This document shows, piece after piece, positions 55,401-63,514 of a stretch of 64,000 nt of DNA. The notes beneath the pieces are model-generated. The model saw only the letters and a list, made by a program, of their open reading frames with translations. It was not told the origin of the DNA and searched no databases. This DNA is from Opitutaceae bacterium (GTDB lineage Bacteria > Verrucomicrobiota > Verrucomicrobiia > Opitutales > Opitutaceae), in the NCBI GenBank assembly GCA_030693515.1, contig JAUYAK010000098.1, positions 27,328 through 91,327 of the forward strand. Reading direction: 5' to 3'. Position 1 is the stretch's first letter. Each line of letters begins with the position of its first letter. The position numbers and the translations under genes are program-made.

Positions 55401-55939
55401 CAACGAACGACACCAAGCTGCCGTCCGGCACGTCGCCGGGCAGTGCTCCGCCGCCACCGGTTCCCGCGCACCAGCCCCAGCCAGTCGTGCCGCCAAGGCT
55501 CCTCATCGAGTCGCTGCGCCTCACCGAGCCCGAGATCACCACGATGAAGTGGCTGGCACCGCTGATTGGCCGTTCGCCGCGCGCGACCAAGCGTTTCGTC
55601 AACATCTACCGCTTGCTCAAGGCCGCGGTGCCTCAGGCGGAGCAGCGCGTGTTCGCCGCAGGTGGATTCCGGGTGCCGATGCTGCTGCTGGCGGTGGCCG
55701 CCAAGGATCTGGGATTGGCGCAGAAAATCCACGCTGCGACCGGGCGTGCCAGCGCGGATCTGAGGGAAGCGCTCGCGAACCTGAGCCCGCAACTGACGGA
55801 CCCGGTGGCGGAGAAAATCCCGGAGCCGCTTCAAGTTACGGAAAATGCGTGGAAAGAAATGAAACCCGAAGATTTCTCCTACTGGCAGCGCCGCGTGGCG
55901 CAGTTTTCCTTCGAGGAGACCGCGCGCGGTGTCAGATAA
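52484..55939 (+). CDS. KAP-family P-loop NTPase with Clp-N-like domain
   Basis: 1151 aa from ATG 52484; a GTG at 52529 is an alternative. N-terminal ~170 residues are unrecognised. Residues ~187-355 resemble a Clp-N double repeat (LSPAVIEIFDTAAGLVQRSN, SDHLLDALL; later ARHLVAALLDY). The KAP NTPase domain starts with PFDxxLSSGEDKLGM-like SGEDKLGMRPDIEAMASLVV. Walker A is GNWGSGKS (427-434) and Walker B LFIDDLDRC (about 829-837). Two membrane helices are inserted (636-656 and 664-682), flanked by long coiled coils; this is the KAP hallmark. A Pro-rich loop is at ~947-1003. KAP NTPases include phage-exclusion PifA. Membrane-bound defence role is inferred. Confidence 0.9.
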   Translation: MEACRGWSPAALQTGVANFFAKAAESHAHWRLIFPDLADPFAGLRDGLVVRFTDKPVAFEKTVNLVIVAGVQELHLLGLATGKLVVSNSDPAPGHGLYLENIERYEHLLPKIVELPAANRLTVKAHLELELGDLDCVLRPMTEADFLLVRQIVDDGRKPKLNTQPKAGPKTDGSATTSWPGLLAHPLSPAVIEIFDTAAGLVQRSNNSLVLRSDHLLDALLAVGMSDLRSGSANNTGAAVHFLQQLSARNEAFVQRRLERAGDAQRASAKQVPGSPSAATVLERAVAFARETGREGNRVAARHLVAALLDYCVSVQKNTSAGEVLITAGYDLAELRAEFIGSLITSGPEDEREAWRRLFPTPSPHAQSPSPTALPPSPDDPRTLLPSFNADLSSGEDKLGMRPDIEAMASLVVSQTLQPPLSIGLFGNWGSGKSFFMGKLRGEICRLAQGEDAARGGAYWPNVVTVEFNAWHYVDANLWASMVSHLFGELRRWGTGTGAAEKTIADEIKKEKDKALNNLNVAREARDAAKKRLKEAQLALAQAQGKHDKAIADVRDHNDKLSRQLARDLWGEIADKSGLKAAMADAQKKLHAGHLATTETVESVERLHAQLKELGETGGRLRATALTMLHGGKGRGALAWVLAGTVVALLLGVRGVWKFDFGPLAGVVAQSVAIVIGATQWITRSARHVGDLIKPLAEVRQKIEGAFQKAKDDRDQKVAQFKKDVEVSMVEVTVSTQALTTAEQAVAEAQAAVNESPTARMISRFIEGRAASDDYRKHLGIVSTIREDFDRLSGLITAHNEALRAPIAEATPAAVAKATTDLGINRIVLFIDDLDRCPPARVVEVLQAIHLLLAFPLFVVVVGVDSRWVEHSLAVQYPELLKRAHAAGQREAKLATEAEEPPARPSDYLEKIFQIPYRVRPIDDTGCRNLIDALVTGDRDSANGAGKSPPSLPSPGAGPEDTRAWTEKIPPLPTNDTKLPSGTSPGSAPPPPVPAHQPQPVVPPRLLIESLRLTEPEITTMKWLAPLIGRSPRATKRFVNIYRLLKAAVPQAEQRVFAAGGFRVPMLLLAVAAKDLGLAQKIHAATGRASADLREALANLSPQLTDPVAEKIPEPLQVTENAWKEMKPEDFSYWQRRVAQFSFEETARGVR

Positions 55940-56066
55940 GGCGAATTACGGCGAGGCGGCGGCCCGACCGGCGTGCGATCCGGGCCGCGGCTTGAAACGC
56001 GGCCCCATTTTCCAACGGCTCGCGCGTTGACCGCGCCGCGCCGCGCCGACTTGCTCGCCGACTATC

Positions 56067-56815
56067 ATGGATTGGATCACCGACCCGAACATCTGGATTT
56101 CCCTGTTCACGCTCACCGCGCTCGAGATCGTGCTGGGCATCGACAACATCATCTTCATCGCATCCTCGCGGGCAAGCTGCCCGAGGAGCAGCAGGCGCGC
56201 GCGCGCAAGCTCGGCCTTTCCCTCGCGCTCATCACGCGCGTGCTGCTGCTCCTCAGCCTCACGTGGATCATGGGGCTGACCAAGCCGCTCTTCACCTTGC
56301 CAGTGATGAACCAGCCCATCTCCGGGCGCGATCTCGTGTTGCTGCTCGGCGGGCTTTTCCTGATCTGGAAAAGCGTGCGCGAGGTGCATGAGAAGCTCGA
56401 GGGCGTCGATGGCCATGCGACCGCGGGCCGTGCGCGCGCCACCTTCGCCAACGTGATCGTGCAAATCCTCGTCCTCGACATCGTCTTCTCGCTCGACTCG
56501 GTGATAACCGCGATCGGCATGGCCAACGAGATCGGGGTGATGATCGCGGCGGTGGTGATCGCGCTCGGCGTGATGCTGATCTTTGCCGGCGCGATCAGCG
56601 ACTTTGTGAACCGGCATCCGACGCTGAAGATGCTCGCGCTGAGCTTCCTCATCCTCATCGGCGTGGCGCTGGTGGGCGAGGCGCTGGGCCACAAGATTCC
56701 CAAGGGCTACATCTACTTCTCGATGGCTTTCGCGTTTGCGGTGGAAATGTTGAACCTGCGACTGCGCTCGAAGGAGAAGGCCAAGCCGGTCGAGTTGAAC
56801 CAGCCGTATCGCTGA
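56067..56815 (+). pseudogene. TerC-family membrane protein, frameshifted
   Basis: ATG 56067 opens a TerC start ([32 protein letters not shown]). After 56159 one base is missing: the correct continuation [20 protein letters not shown] is read from 56162 in another frame. The remainder is intact with helices [60 protein letters not shown] and LALSFLILIGVALVGEALGH. The paired Asp-containing motifs (GIDNIIF, FSLDSVITA) are the TerC metal-export signature. Single-base loss may be a real inactivation or a sequencing error; the gene otherwise looks undamaged. Confidence 0.88.
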
Positions 56816-56849
56816 ACGCAGACGGGGCGAGGGACCGCCCGCGTCGAGC

Positions 56850-59255
56850 TCAGTAGAGCAGGGCGGTGCGGCGGCGTTCCGCGAATTGCGCGCCGGCCTT
56901 TTCCCAGCGCGCCTTGATCGCGGCGCGGGTCTCGCCCGCCTGGAGGGCGGTGATGGTCTCGTCGTCGCCCATGAGACGGGCCATGTCGGCGACCTTGAAT
57001 TTGTCGGGATGCAGGCGCTGGATCACGAGGGCGAGTTCGAGGCCGATGTCCACGACCGGGCAGGCGTCGCGGTCGGTGAGGATCGCGCGGACGCCGCCGC
57101 AGGACTGGTCCTTGTATTTCAACGAGGCCGCGGGGCCGGAGTAGAAGGCCATCTGGGGCGTGAAGGTCACCGCCTCGAAACGCACGCCGGGGATCGCGGC
57201 ACGATTCAACTCGGCGGCGAGGCGCGCGCCGTCGATGTAGGGCGCGCCGACTTGCTCGAAAGGCTGCGCCGTGCCGCGGCCCATCGAGACGGATGTGCTC
57301 TCGAGCAGGCAAAGCCCGGGGTAGAGCGTGGCGGCGGCGAGGCTCTTCATGGACGGCGAGGGGTTGATCCATGGCAGGCCCGTGGCGTCGAGCCAGGTGG
57401 TGCGCGTCCAGTTTTCACAGGCGACGACGGTGAGATCGGCGCCGAAGCCGCGCTCGGCGTTGAAGAGGCGGCCGAGCTCACCGAGGGTCATGCCATGACG
57501 CACCGGGATCGGGTGAAACCCGATGAAGCTGGGGGCGCGCGTCTGCACCGGGCCCTCGAAGTTCACGCCTCCGATGGGGTTCACGCGATCGAGCACGAAG
57601 ATTTTTTTCCGCGCCGTGGCCGCGGCTTCGAGCGCGGCGCCGAGCGTGGCGGAGTAGGTGTAGAAACGTGCGCCGATGTCCTGGATGTCGAAGACCAGCG
57701 CGTCGAGTTCGCGCAGGTGCTCGGGCTTGGGCGCGCGGGCGCGGATCACGGCCATGTCGTAGTCGGCCGCCGACATGCCAGGGGTGCGCTTCGGCGTGTC
57801 GCCGTAGAGGCTGTAAACGGGGAGCTTGGTTTTCTCGTCGATGGTGTCGCCGACCTTTTCGTCGGCCACGCCGCGGATGCCGTGCTCGGGGCTGAAGAGC
57901 GCGACGAGCTGCACGTCGCGCGCTTCATGGAGGAGATCGATGGTGGGGCGGCCCTGGCGGTCGCGGCCGGTTTGGTTGGTGATGAGGCCGATCTTGAGGC
58001 CGCGGAGGCGGGCGAAATCCTCGCGCACGAGGACGTCGATGCCGTTGAGCACCGCGCCGGCGTCGCGGCCGATCGCCTCGGCGGCGAGGGTGCCGATTTC
58101 GCGACGGAGGGGGACGGCGTCGCCCTTGCCGTCGGGATGCACGCGGTTGCTAAAGAAAATCACGAACGATCGGGCCGCCGGATCGATCCAGACGCTGGTG
58201 CCGGTCCAGCCGGTGTGGCCGAAGGTCGTGCCGGCGGGAAACCAGCGGCCGCGCGGGCCGGAATAGCTGGTATCGATGTCCCAGCCGAGACCGCGGCGGC
58301 TGGAGCCGTCGTTTTGCACGCGGGTCATTTCGGCGACGCTGGCGGGGGAAAGGATGCGCGCGCCGTCGAGTTCGCCGCGGTTGATCAACATGCGGCAGAA
58401 GCGCGCGAGGTCGGCGGTCGTCGTGAAGAGACCGGCGTGGCCGGCAACGCCACCCATGCGCCGTGCCGTGGGATCGTGCACGACACCGTGGATCATTTTT
58501 CCGTCGACCAGTTCAGTGGGGGCGATGCGGGACAGCTTTTCGACGGGCGGGAGATAGCCGGTGTCGGCCATCCGGAGTGGCGCGAAGATCTGCTCCTGCG
58601 CGAAACGGTCGAGGGTGTGGCCGCTGACGAGGCGGACGAGTTCGCCGAGGAGGATGTAGTTGATGTCGGAGTAAACGAAGGCGCTGCCCGGCACGCTGCG
58701 CGGCACTTCGGCGCACGCGCGCTCAATCGCAGCGGCGGTGCCGGTCCAGGCGGGTGTGGCCGGGATGCCCGGACGCAGGCCGGACATGTGCGTCATCAGG
58801 TGGCGGAGGGTGACGGCATCTTTGCCGTGCGCCGCAAAGGCCGGCAGATAGCGCGCGACGGGCGCGTCGAGGTCGAGTTGACCGCGTTCGAAGAGCTGCA
58901 TGACAGCGGTCGTGGTGGCGACGACCTTGGTGAGCGAGGCGGCGTCATAGATCGTGTCCTCGGTGGCGGCTTCGGGCGCGGGGGTGAGCGCGCGCTGACC
59001 GTAGGCGCGGTGGTGGGCCGTGCCGTCGCGCTCGATCCAGAGCACGCCACCGGGGATTTTCTTCGCGGCGATGGCGTTGGCGATGGTGTGATCGATGGCG
59101 GCGAGCTTGTCGGGTTTGAACGCCGGAGCTGTGGACACGCTGCGCGGGGTGGGCGGTGCCGGCGGATCGACCACGGCGGACGTGCCGCAGCCGGCCGGCA
59201 GGAGGAGCGCTGCGGCGATGGCCGGGAGCGCAAGGAAGAGACGCAGGGGGTTCAC
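56850..59255 (-). CDS. Lipoprotein fusion: serine beta-lactamase-like + DUF1343 (NamZ-like) domains
   Basis: 801 aa from ATG 59255. The signal peptide ends in a lipobox LPAGC, Cys23 being the lipidation site. Domain 1 (about 45-410) is a class C beta-lactamase/D-Ala carboxypeptidase-like hydrolase with the SLTK motif (Ser107-Lys110), a YSDINY motif and a late HTGWTGTS. Domain 2 (about 420-800) is DUF1343, known from NamZ as exo-beta-N-acetylmuramidase, with GLITNQTGRD, FSPEHGIRG, VFDIQDIGARFYTY and NPSPSMKSL. It is likely anchored in a membrane and acts in peptidoglycan recycling. The neighbouring isomerase gene is co-oriented, 25 bp upstream. Confidence 0.93.
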   Translation of the reverse strand: MNPLRLFLALPAIAAALLLPAGCGTSAVVDPPAPPTPRSVSTAPAFKPDKLAAIDHTIANAIAAKKIPGGVLWIERDGTAHHRAYGQRALTPAPEAATEDTIYDAASLTKVVATTTAVMQLFERGQLDLDAPVARYLPAFAAHGKDAVTLRHLMTHMSGLRPGIPATPAWTGTAAAIERACAEVPRSVPGSAFVYSDINYILLGELVRLVSGHTLDRFAQEQIFAPLRMADTGYLPPVEKLSRIAPTELVDGKMIHGVVHDPTARRMGGVAGHAGLFTTTADLARFCRMLINRGELDGARILSPASVAEMTRVQNDGSSRRGLGWDIDTSYSGPRGRWFPAGTTFGHTGWTGTSVWIDPAARSFVIFFSNRVHPDGKGDAVPLRREIGTLAAEAIGRDAGAVLNGIDVLVREDFARLRGLKIGLITNQTGRDRQGRPTIDLLHEARDVQLVALFSPEHGIRGVADEKVGDTIDEKTKLPVYSLYGDTPKRTPGMSAADYDMAVIRARAPKPEHLRELDALVFDIQDIGARFYTYSATLGAALEAAATARKKIFVLDRVNPIGGVNFEGPVQTRAPSFIGFHPIPVRHGMTLGELGRLFNAERGFGADLTVVACENWTRTTWLDATGLPWINPSPSMKSLAAATLYPGLCLLESTSVSMGRGTAQPFEQVGAPYIDGARLAAELNRAAIPGVRFEAVTFTPQMAFYSGPAASLKYKDQSCGGVRAILTDRDACPVVDIGLELALVIQRLHPDKFKVADMARLMGDDETITALQAGETRAAIKARWEKAGAQFAERRRTALLY

Positions 59256-59280
59256 GCGGGCGGGGTTGGGCGGGGGCGAT

Positions 59281-60210
59281 TCACACGGACGCGAGAATCT
59301 TTTCGAGGAAGACGCGGTTGGCGCGGGCGTTCTCGGTCGTCTCCGCGGCGGTCGCGCCGATCTTGCAGCACTCGACCATCACGGGGCCGTTGAAGCCGGC
59401 GGATTTTAGTTTTCGGAACACGCCGGCAAAATCCACCAAGCCCGCGCCAAACTGGATCATGACGTCGGGCTTGCGCTGGCCGGCGGAGTCGGTCGCGACC
59501 GCGCAATCCTTCGCGCAGAAGCCCGTGACGTGCTCGGCAATGGGCGCGAGTTCGGCGATGGGATCCTTGCCGGTGTAGTAGATGATGTTGCCGGCATCAT
59601 ACCATATTTTGAAGTTGGGGTGGCCGACGGCCTTCAGGGCGGTGCGGATTTCGTCGGAGGCACCGCTGCCACCGCCATGGGGCTTGAGGACGAGCTTGAT
59701 GGAGCGCTCCTGCGCGAAGGCGGCGGCGTCGGCCATGACTTTGAAATACTGGGCGAAGTGCTCGGGCTTATCGACGCCGAAGGTGAGGGCGAACTCGGCC
59801 CCTACCGTGTGCGCATTGGCGAGCTGCTGGCGGGTGTCGGCGATGGCCTCGGCAAGGGGCACACCATTTTTCACCCGCAGTGCGGTCATGTTTACGGTGA
59901 GGCTGCGCGCGGCGATTTTCTGTTTCAGCGTCGCGAGATACTCCGGGGTGGCGGCGGACCCGGTGAACGGATCGGCCTTGGTGGGCGTGAGCAGCCCGGT
60001 GGTGCGGTAGCCGGCGGCCTTGATGCCATCGAGCGTCTCGTCGTAGGTCCACTTGGTCCAAGGGCGGTTGAAGCATCCGATGGTCCAGCGGGAGGCGGAC
60101 GAACCGTGAGCGGCGTGAAGGGCGCCTCGGTTCACGAGAGCCACTACGGCTCCCGCAGATGCGGTGGCAAGAAACGAACGACGGGAAACTGGCTGCTGGC
60201 TGTGGGTCAT
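59281..60210 (-). CDS. Sugar phosphate isomerase/epimerase (TIM barrel), Tat-exported
   Basis: 309 aa from ATG 60210. The leader SRRSFLATASAGAVVALVNR is Tat-like; the frame continues 46 codons upstream without one. Barrel segments IKLVLKPHGGG, FKIWYDAGNIIYY, HVTGFCAKDC and GFNGPVMVECCKIG carry the likely His/Glu/Asp metal ligands. It lies 25 bp upstream of the NamZ-fusion lipoprotein and could handle amino-sugars released from peptidoglycan. Weak alternatives are endonuclease-IV-like functions. Compare the paralogue at 11348. Confidence 0.88.
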   Translation of the reverse strand: MTHSQQPVSRRSFLATASAGAVVALVNRGALHAAHGSSASRWTIGCFNRPWTKWTYDETLDGIKAAGYRTTGLLTPTKADPFTGSAATPEYLATLKQKIAARSLTVNMTALRVKNGVPLAEAIADTRQQLANAHTVGAEFALTFGVDKPEHFAQYFKVMADAAAFAQERSIKLVLKPHGGGSGASDEIRTALKAVGHPNFKIWYDAGNIIYYTGKDPIAELAPIAEHVTGFCAKDCAVATDSAGQRKPDVMIQFGAGLVDFAGVFRKLKSAGFNGPVMVECCKIGATAAETTENARANRVFLEKILASV

Positions 60211-60425
60211 GGGGCGGGGAAGGAAGTCGAGCAGACAGCGCGGGCTGACGCCGGGCAATCCCGAAGCAGCTCTAGGTTGATTGGGCGATGGATATTTTGA
60301 ATAGCGGACCCTGCCGGATCGTCCCAAAGGCAGCCACCATAGCTCCACGAATCAGTTTGCCCTCCCGGCGACCGGTCGTGTTGGCTCCCCGGCGGTCATC
60401 ACCCAATAATCGCACTTCACCCAAA

Positions 60426-60860
60426 ATGAAAATCCGTCTGCTTATCGCCACTGTCGCCTGCGCCCTCGCGGCCGGCCCGTTCCTCCAGGCCGCCGAAACC
60501 GAGACCGAGCTGAGCAAGAAAATGGACAAAATGGGCGGCGCCTTCCGCGCCCTCCGTCGCCAAGTCGCCGACTCTTCCAAGAATGCCGACTCGCTTGCGA
60601 AGCTCGCGACGATCAAGGAAAACGCCATGGCTTCGACGAAGCTTGAGCCCGCGATGAAAGCCGACAAGCCGGCCGCCGAGCAGGCGAAGTTCGTCGCTGA
60701 CTACCAGGCGGAGATGAAGAAATTCGTCGGCCAGATCGAGAAGGTCGAGGCCGCCCTCAAGTCCAACAACAACGCCGAAGCCGAGAAACTCGTCGCCGCC
60801 ATGGGCGATGCCCAGAAGGCCGGCCACAAGGCGTTCAAGAAGGAAGACAAGAAGAAGTAA
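60426..60860 (+). CDS. Cytochrome b562-family periplasmic protein
   Basis: 144 aa from ATG 60426; 22-residue signal peptide (MKIRLLIATVACALAAGPFL). The mature protein is a four-helix bundle with ELSKKMDKMGGAFRALRRQV at the start (Met33 or Met36) and KAGHKAFKKE at the end (His134), matching the Met/His haem b ligands of cytochrome b562. The family shape and length fit. It probably carries electrons in the periplasm; some family members lack haem. Closed by its own terminator. Confidence 0.82.
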   Translation: MKIRLLIATVACALAAGPFLQAAETETELSKKMDKMGGAFRALRRQVADSSKNADSLAKLATIKENAMASTKLEPAMKADKPAAEQAKFVADYQAEMKKFVGQIEKVEAALKSNNNAEAEKLVAAMGDAQKAGHKAFKKEDKKK

Positions 60861-60898
60861 CGTCGCGCGGCCCACTGCGCCGCCTGTCTATTTCCCCG

Positions 60899-60928
60899 AC
60901 GCCGCCGGAATTATCCGGCGGCGTTTTT
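60899..60928 (+). terminator. Rho-independent terminator
   Basis: acgccgccgg (60899-60908) and ccggcggcgt (60915-60924) form a perfect 10-bp stem with a 6-base loop, followed by T residues to 60928. It follows the cytochrome b562-like gene. Confidence 0.9.
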
Positions 60929-60955
60929 GTTTCTTCATTCGCGATGGGTCCGATA

Positions 60956-60973
60956 CCCCGGAGCTTGCTCCGG
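60956..60973 (+). repeat. IS200/IS605-type left-end hairpin
   Basis: ccccggagcttgctccgg forms a short hairpin upstream of the tnpA start. A nearly identical motif ends the element at 61461-61480. Such subterminal hairpins are recognised by IS200/IS605 TnpA. Confidence 0.6.
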
Positions 60974-60997
60974 CTTGGAGGGATGAGAGGTTGAGGG

Positions 60998-61453
60998 ATG
61001 GAGAGTCGGTATATCCACAAGCCGCACAACGTCACGGTGCTGATGTATCACTTGGTGTGTGCGGCGAAGTATCGGCGAGTGGTGATGAGTGCGCATGTGG
61101 ATGAGGTGCTCAGGCAGGCGTGTCTGGAGATCGAGAAGCGGTGGGAGCTAAAATTTCTGGAGCTTGGCCTGGATCGGGATCACGCGCACTTTCTCATCCA
61201 AACGGTGCCGAGCTACAGCCCGAGCCGGATGGTGCAGCTTGTGAAGAGCGTGATTGCACGGGAGGTGTTCGCCAAGGTGCCGGAGGTGAAGGAAAAGTTG
61301 TGGGGCGGCGCGTTCTGGGGCGAAGGTTACTTCGCGAACACGGTGGGCCAGCACGGGAGCGAAAAAGTGATCGCGGCCTACGTGCAAGGGCAGGGCGGGA
61401 AGAGTGAGTATCGAACGTTGCACAAGGGGCAGTTGGATTTAGGGCTGTCTTGA
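60998..61453 (+). CDS. tnpA: IS200/IS605-family transposase TnpA (Y1 HUH)
   Basis: 151 aa, ATG 60998, preceded by gaggttgaggg, a possible ribosome site. The HUH motif is HAH (62-64, in DHAHFLIQ), and Tyr128 in AAYVQGQGGK is the catalytic Y1 with Gln nearby. The N-terminal YHLVCAAKYRRVVM is typical. It catalyses single-stranded transposition. Flanked by matching hairpins. No tnpB follows, so an IS200-like single-gene element is likely; it appears intact. Confidence 0.92.
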   Translation: MESRYIHKPHNVTVLMYHLVCAAKYRRVVMSAHVDEVLRQACLEIEKRWELKFLELGLDRDHAHFLIQTVPSYSPSRMVQLVKSVIAREVFAKVPEVKEKLWGGAFWGEGYFANTVGQHGSEKVIAAYVQGQGGKSEYRTLHKGQLDLGLS

Positions 61454-61460
61454 TCAAATG

Positions 61461-61480
61461 CCCCGGAGCTTGCTCCGGGG
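61461..61480 (+). repeat. IS200/IS605-type right-end hairpin
   Basis: The perfect palindrome ccccggagcttgctccgggg lies 7 bp after the tnpA stop codon. It mirrors the hairpin at 60956-60973 and together they bound the element. Confidence 0.65.
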
Positions 61481-61484
61481 ATGT

Positions 61485-61640
61485 TTACTTGGACATCTCT
61501 TGCGAGTCTGTGCTTCCTCCGGCCATTGAAGTGGACCTTTGGTTGCCGAGGGCAGAGTGGGCGTGAGCGGCTCAAAATGTTTCGATGTAGTCGAAGATAG
61601 CGGTGGTGATTTCCGCGTTCGCCGCGGCCAGCTGGGACGT
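61485..61640 (-). pseudogene. C-terminal remnant of an IS3-family transposase (OrfB)
   Basis: On the minus strand LAAANAEITTAIFDYIETF is followed by an in-frame TGA and AAHAHSALGNQRSTS, then TAA at 61485-61487. It is the well-known IS3 OrfB ending (AIFDYIExFYNxxRxHSALGxxSPxxF) with a nonsense codon in place of the conserved Tyr. The rest of the element is missing. Confidence 0.7.
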
Positions 61641-61820
61641 TCGCGCTCGTCGCCTGAACTCTCTGAGCCGGGATCAGGCAGTTTAAGGGGTAGTCGCCAA
61701 AAGGCGCGCCGTTTGGCGTTCGTTGCTGGGGTGAAACATAGCACGAGGCATATCGTCGACCGTACGGCGAACCAAACGGTGCGGTTGGATTTTGGGCACC
61801 AAAGAGACGGGGTGAAGTCG

Positions 61821-63159
61821 ATGCGGATTGGCTTTACCGACCGGTGCTTGACGGCGGGGTGGTGGGGTGGACGTGGCTTATCACGGAGCGGGGCTTGCGC
61901 GAGCAGTTGCGCGCGGTGTGTTGCCGCTACCCCGACGAGTCCGAACGCCTACAGATCCCCGTGCGACACGGCGCTGGGTTTCATCGGCGGCATCCTGTGC
62001 GGCGCGGACAGCTGGCGCGGTCGCGCATCCGGCGCACGATCCGGCGGTGGCCGAGATGCTCAGCATCGAGGCGATCCCGAGTCAGTCGACGCTCTCGCGC
62101 CTATTTGCGCAGTGCGGCCGTCGCCGCGCCGGCGAGGCGTTGTCAGGTTGGCATCCGTGGGCGTTGGCCGACCTCCCGGGCTGGAACGAGGACTGCACGC
62201 TCGATTGGGATTCGTTTTTGCTCATGCACGAAGACGGTCAGCAGGCAGGCGTGCGCGTGGGCTGCACCTGCAAAGGCCTGAAGCCGTGCCATCGGCCCAT
62301 CGTGGCCGCGCTGGCGGGAAGTGCCGCAGGTCGCGCATTTTGGCTGCGGCCGGGCAATACCGCCTGTGTCAGCGGGGCGGGCGCGTTCCTCGGCGATACG
62401 CGGGGCGCGTTTGCTCACGGCGGTCCGCGTGGCCTCGGTGCGCGCCGACAGTGGCTTTTGCACCCACGGCATGATCGTCGAACTCGCGACGCGTGGGTTG
62501 AAGTGTGTATCCTGACGGCGGCATTGCGCGCGCCGGTGCGCACGCTCTGGCGGTATGATGACGCCGCGTGGACGCCGACCGCGGTTCCGGGGATCGAGGT
62601 GTAGGAGGTCACGCACGACGGCGTCCGCCTTGCGGTCCTGCGGCAGCGCATCGTCGAACGACCCCACGCCGGGGGAAAGCAATTGCTCGAGCTGCCCGGC
62701 TACAGGTTCTAGGCGCTGCGGATCAATCTGCCGCCGAGCGTGTGCGCTCTCGGGGTGTGGCGCCGTTACAACGGCCGCGCCGACATCGAAAACCGGATCA
62801 AGGAACTCGGCGCCAAGTTTGGCTTGAAGGGCCTGTGCGGCCGCCCGTTCTGGGCGACCGAGGCCGCGTGCCATCACGCCATCTGCGTCTACAACCTCTG
62901 CGTCGGCCTGAAGCGCCGGCGCGGCCAGCCCCAGCGGGAGGAACTGACCACGCTGCGCTGGCGGCTGTTTTCCTGCGCCGCGGTCTTCCGCTACGCCGCT
63001 GGCAAGCGCACCCACAAGCTCGCCGTCGCCACGCCCCAGCGCCGCGCTGGGTGGCACGTTCTGCTCCGGCAAATCAGTGCCGAGGACGACAGCGATGCAG
63101 TTGCCGCCCTTTCTGCCAGAGCCGGTCCGCGCCAACTTATCCGGCCATCAATTGCATGA
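61821..63159 (+). pseudogene. Decayed IS1380-like DDE transposase
   Basis: Pieces in several frames together spell one transposase. MRIGFTDRCLTA (61821), LGFIGGILCGADSW (about 61977-62022), then after a frameshift DPAVAEMLSIEAIPSQSTLS and DWDSFLLMHEDG, HRPIVAALAGSA, FWLRPGN up to TAG 62602-62604. The same frame continues to a second TAG 62710-62712, and then RYNGRADIENRIKELGAKFG and HHAICVYNLCVGLKRRRGQP up to 63159. VASVRADSGFC is the second DDE-type Asp region, in another frame. The IS1380 assignment rests on the LPSxxTLSR and NGRADxENRIKEL motifs. It has at least two frameshifts and two amber codons; inactive. Confidence 0.72.
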
Positions 63160-63514
63160 TCCCGGCGGATGATACGATGTGTTTTCCATTGATTATTAGT
63201 AATTTAATACCATCGAAGTGCATAACCGTGAGTTGAATAAACCAATCGAATCACAAGCTTACAGGAGTGCGGGAAAGTTTTGGGTCGCGCTGTGTCCAAA
63301 ATGAACTTGCTAGCATTTATTATTCAATAGGATGCGTATCATAATAAAAAAAACCAAGAAATGCATTGACGAAGAGGATTCCGTTTGGTTTGTTGAACGT
63401 CCTTTCAATTTTGTGCTCTTTGAAAACTAATTTGTGCGATTGATAGATTTAGCCCAAGTAAGCTAATATTAAAAATTAAGAGTAGTAATTGAATCACTAG
63501 GTTCAAAATTCACC
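63160..63514 (+). promoter_or_regulatory. rRNA operon leader region
   Basis: These 355 bp contain no gene and are strikingly AT-rich. ttgacg at 63366-63371 may be a -35, with a poor -10 about 17 bp later. tgctctttgaaaa at 63414-63426 matches the rrn antitermination boxA (TGCTCTTTAACA), as expected 90-110 bp before 16S. No tRNA gene is seen. Confidence 0.6.

Noticed and set aside
56886..59393. 835-codon open frame on the plus strand
   Set aside because: Antisense of the beta-lactamase/NamZ fusion; repetitive composition and no motif.
63366..63394. Sigma-70 promoter for the rRNA operon
   Set aside because: A ttgacg is present but the hexamer 17 bp later (tttgtt) is a poor -10, so it is only mentioned within the leader entry.
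63160..63514. tRNA gene in the rRNA leader
   Set aside because: No cloverleaf or T-loop GGTTCGAATCC-type sequence was found.
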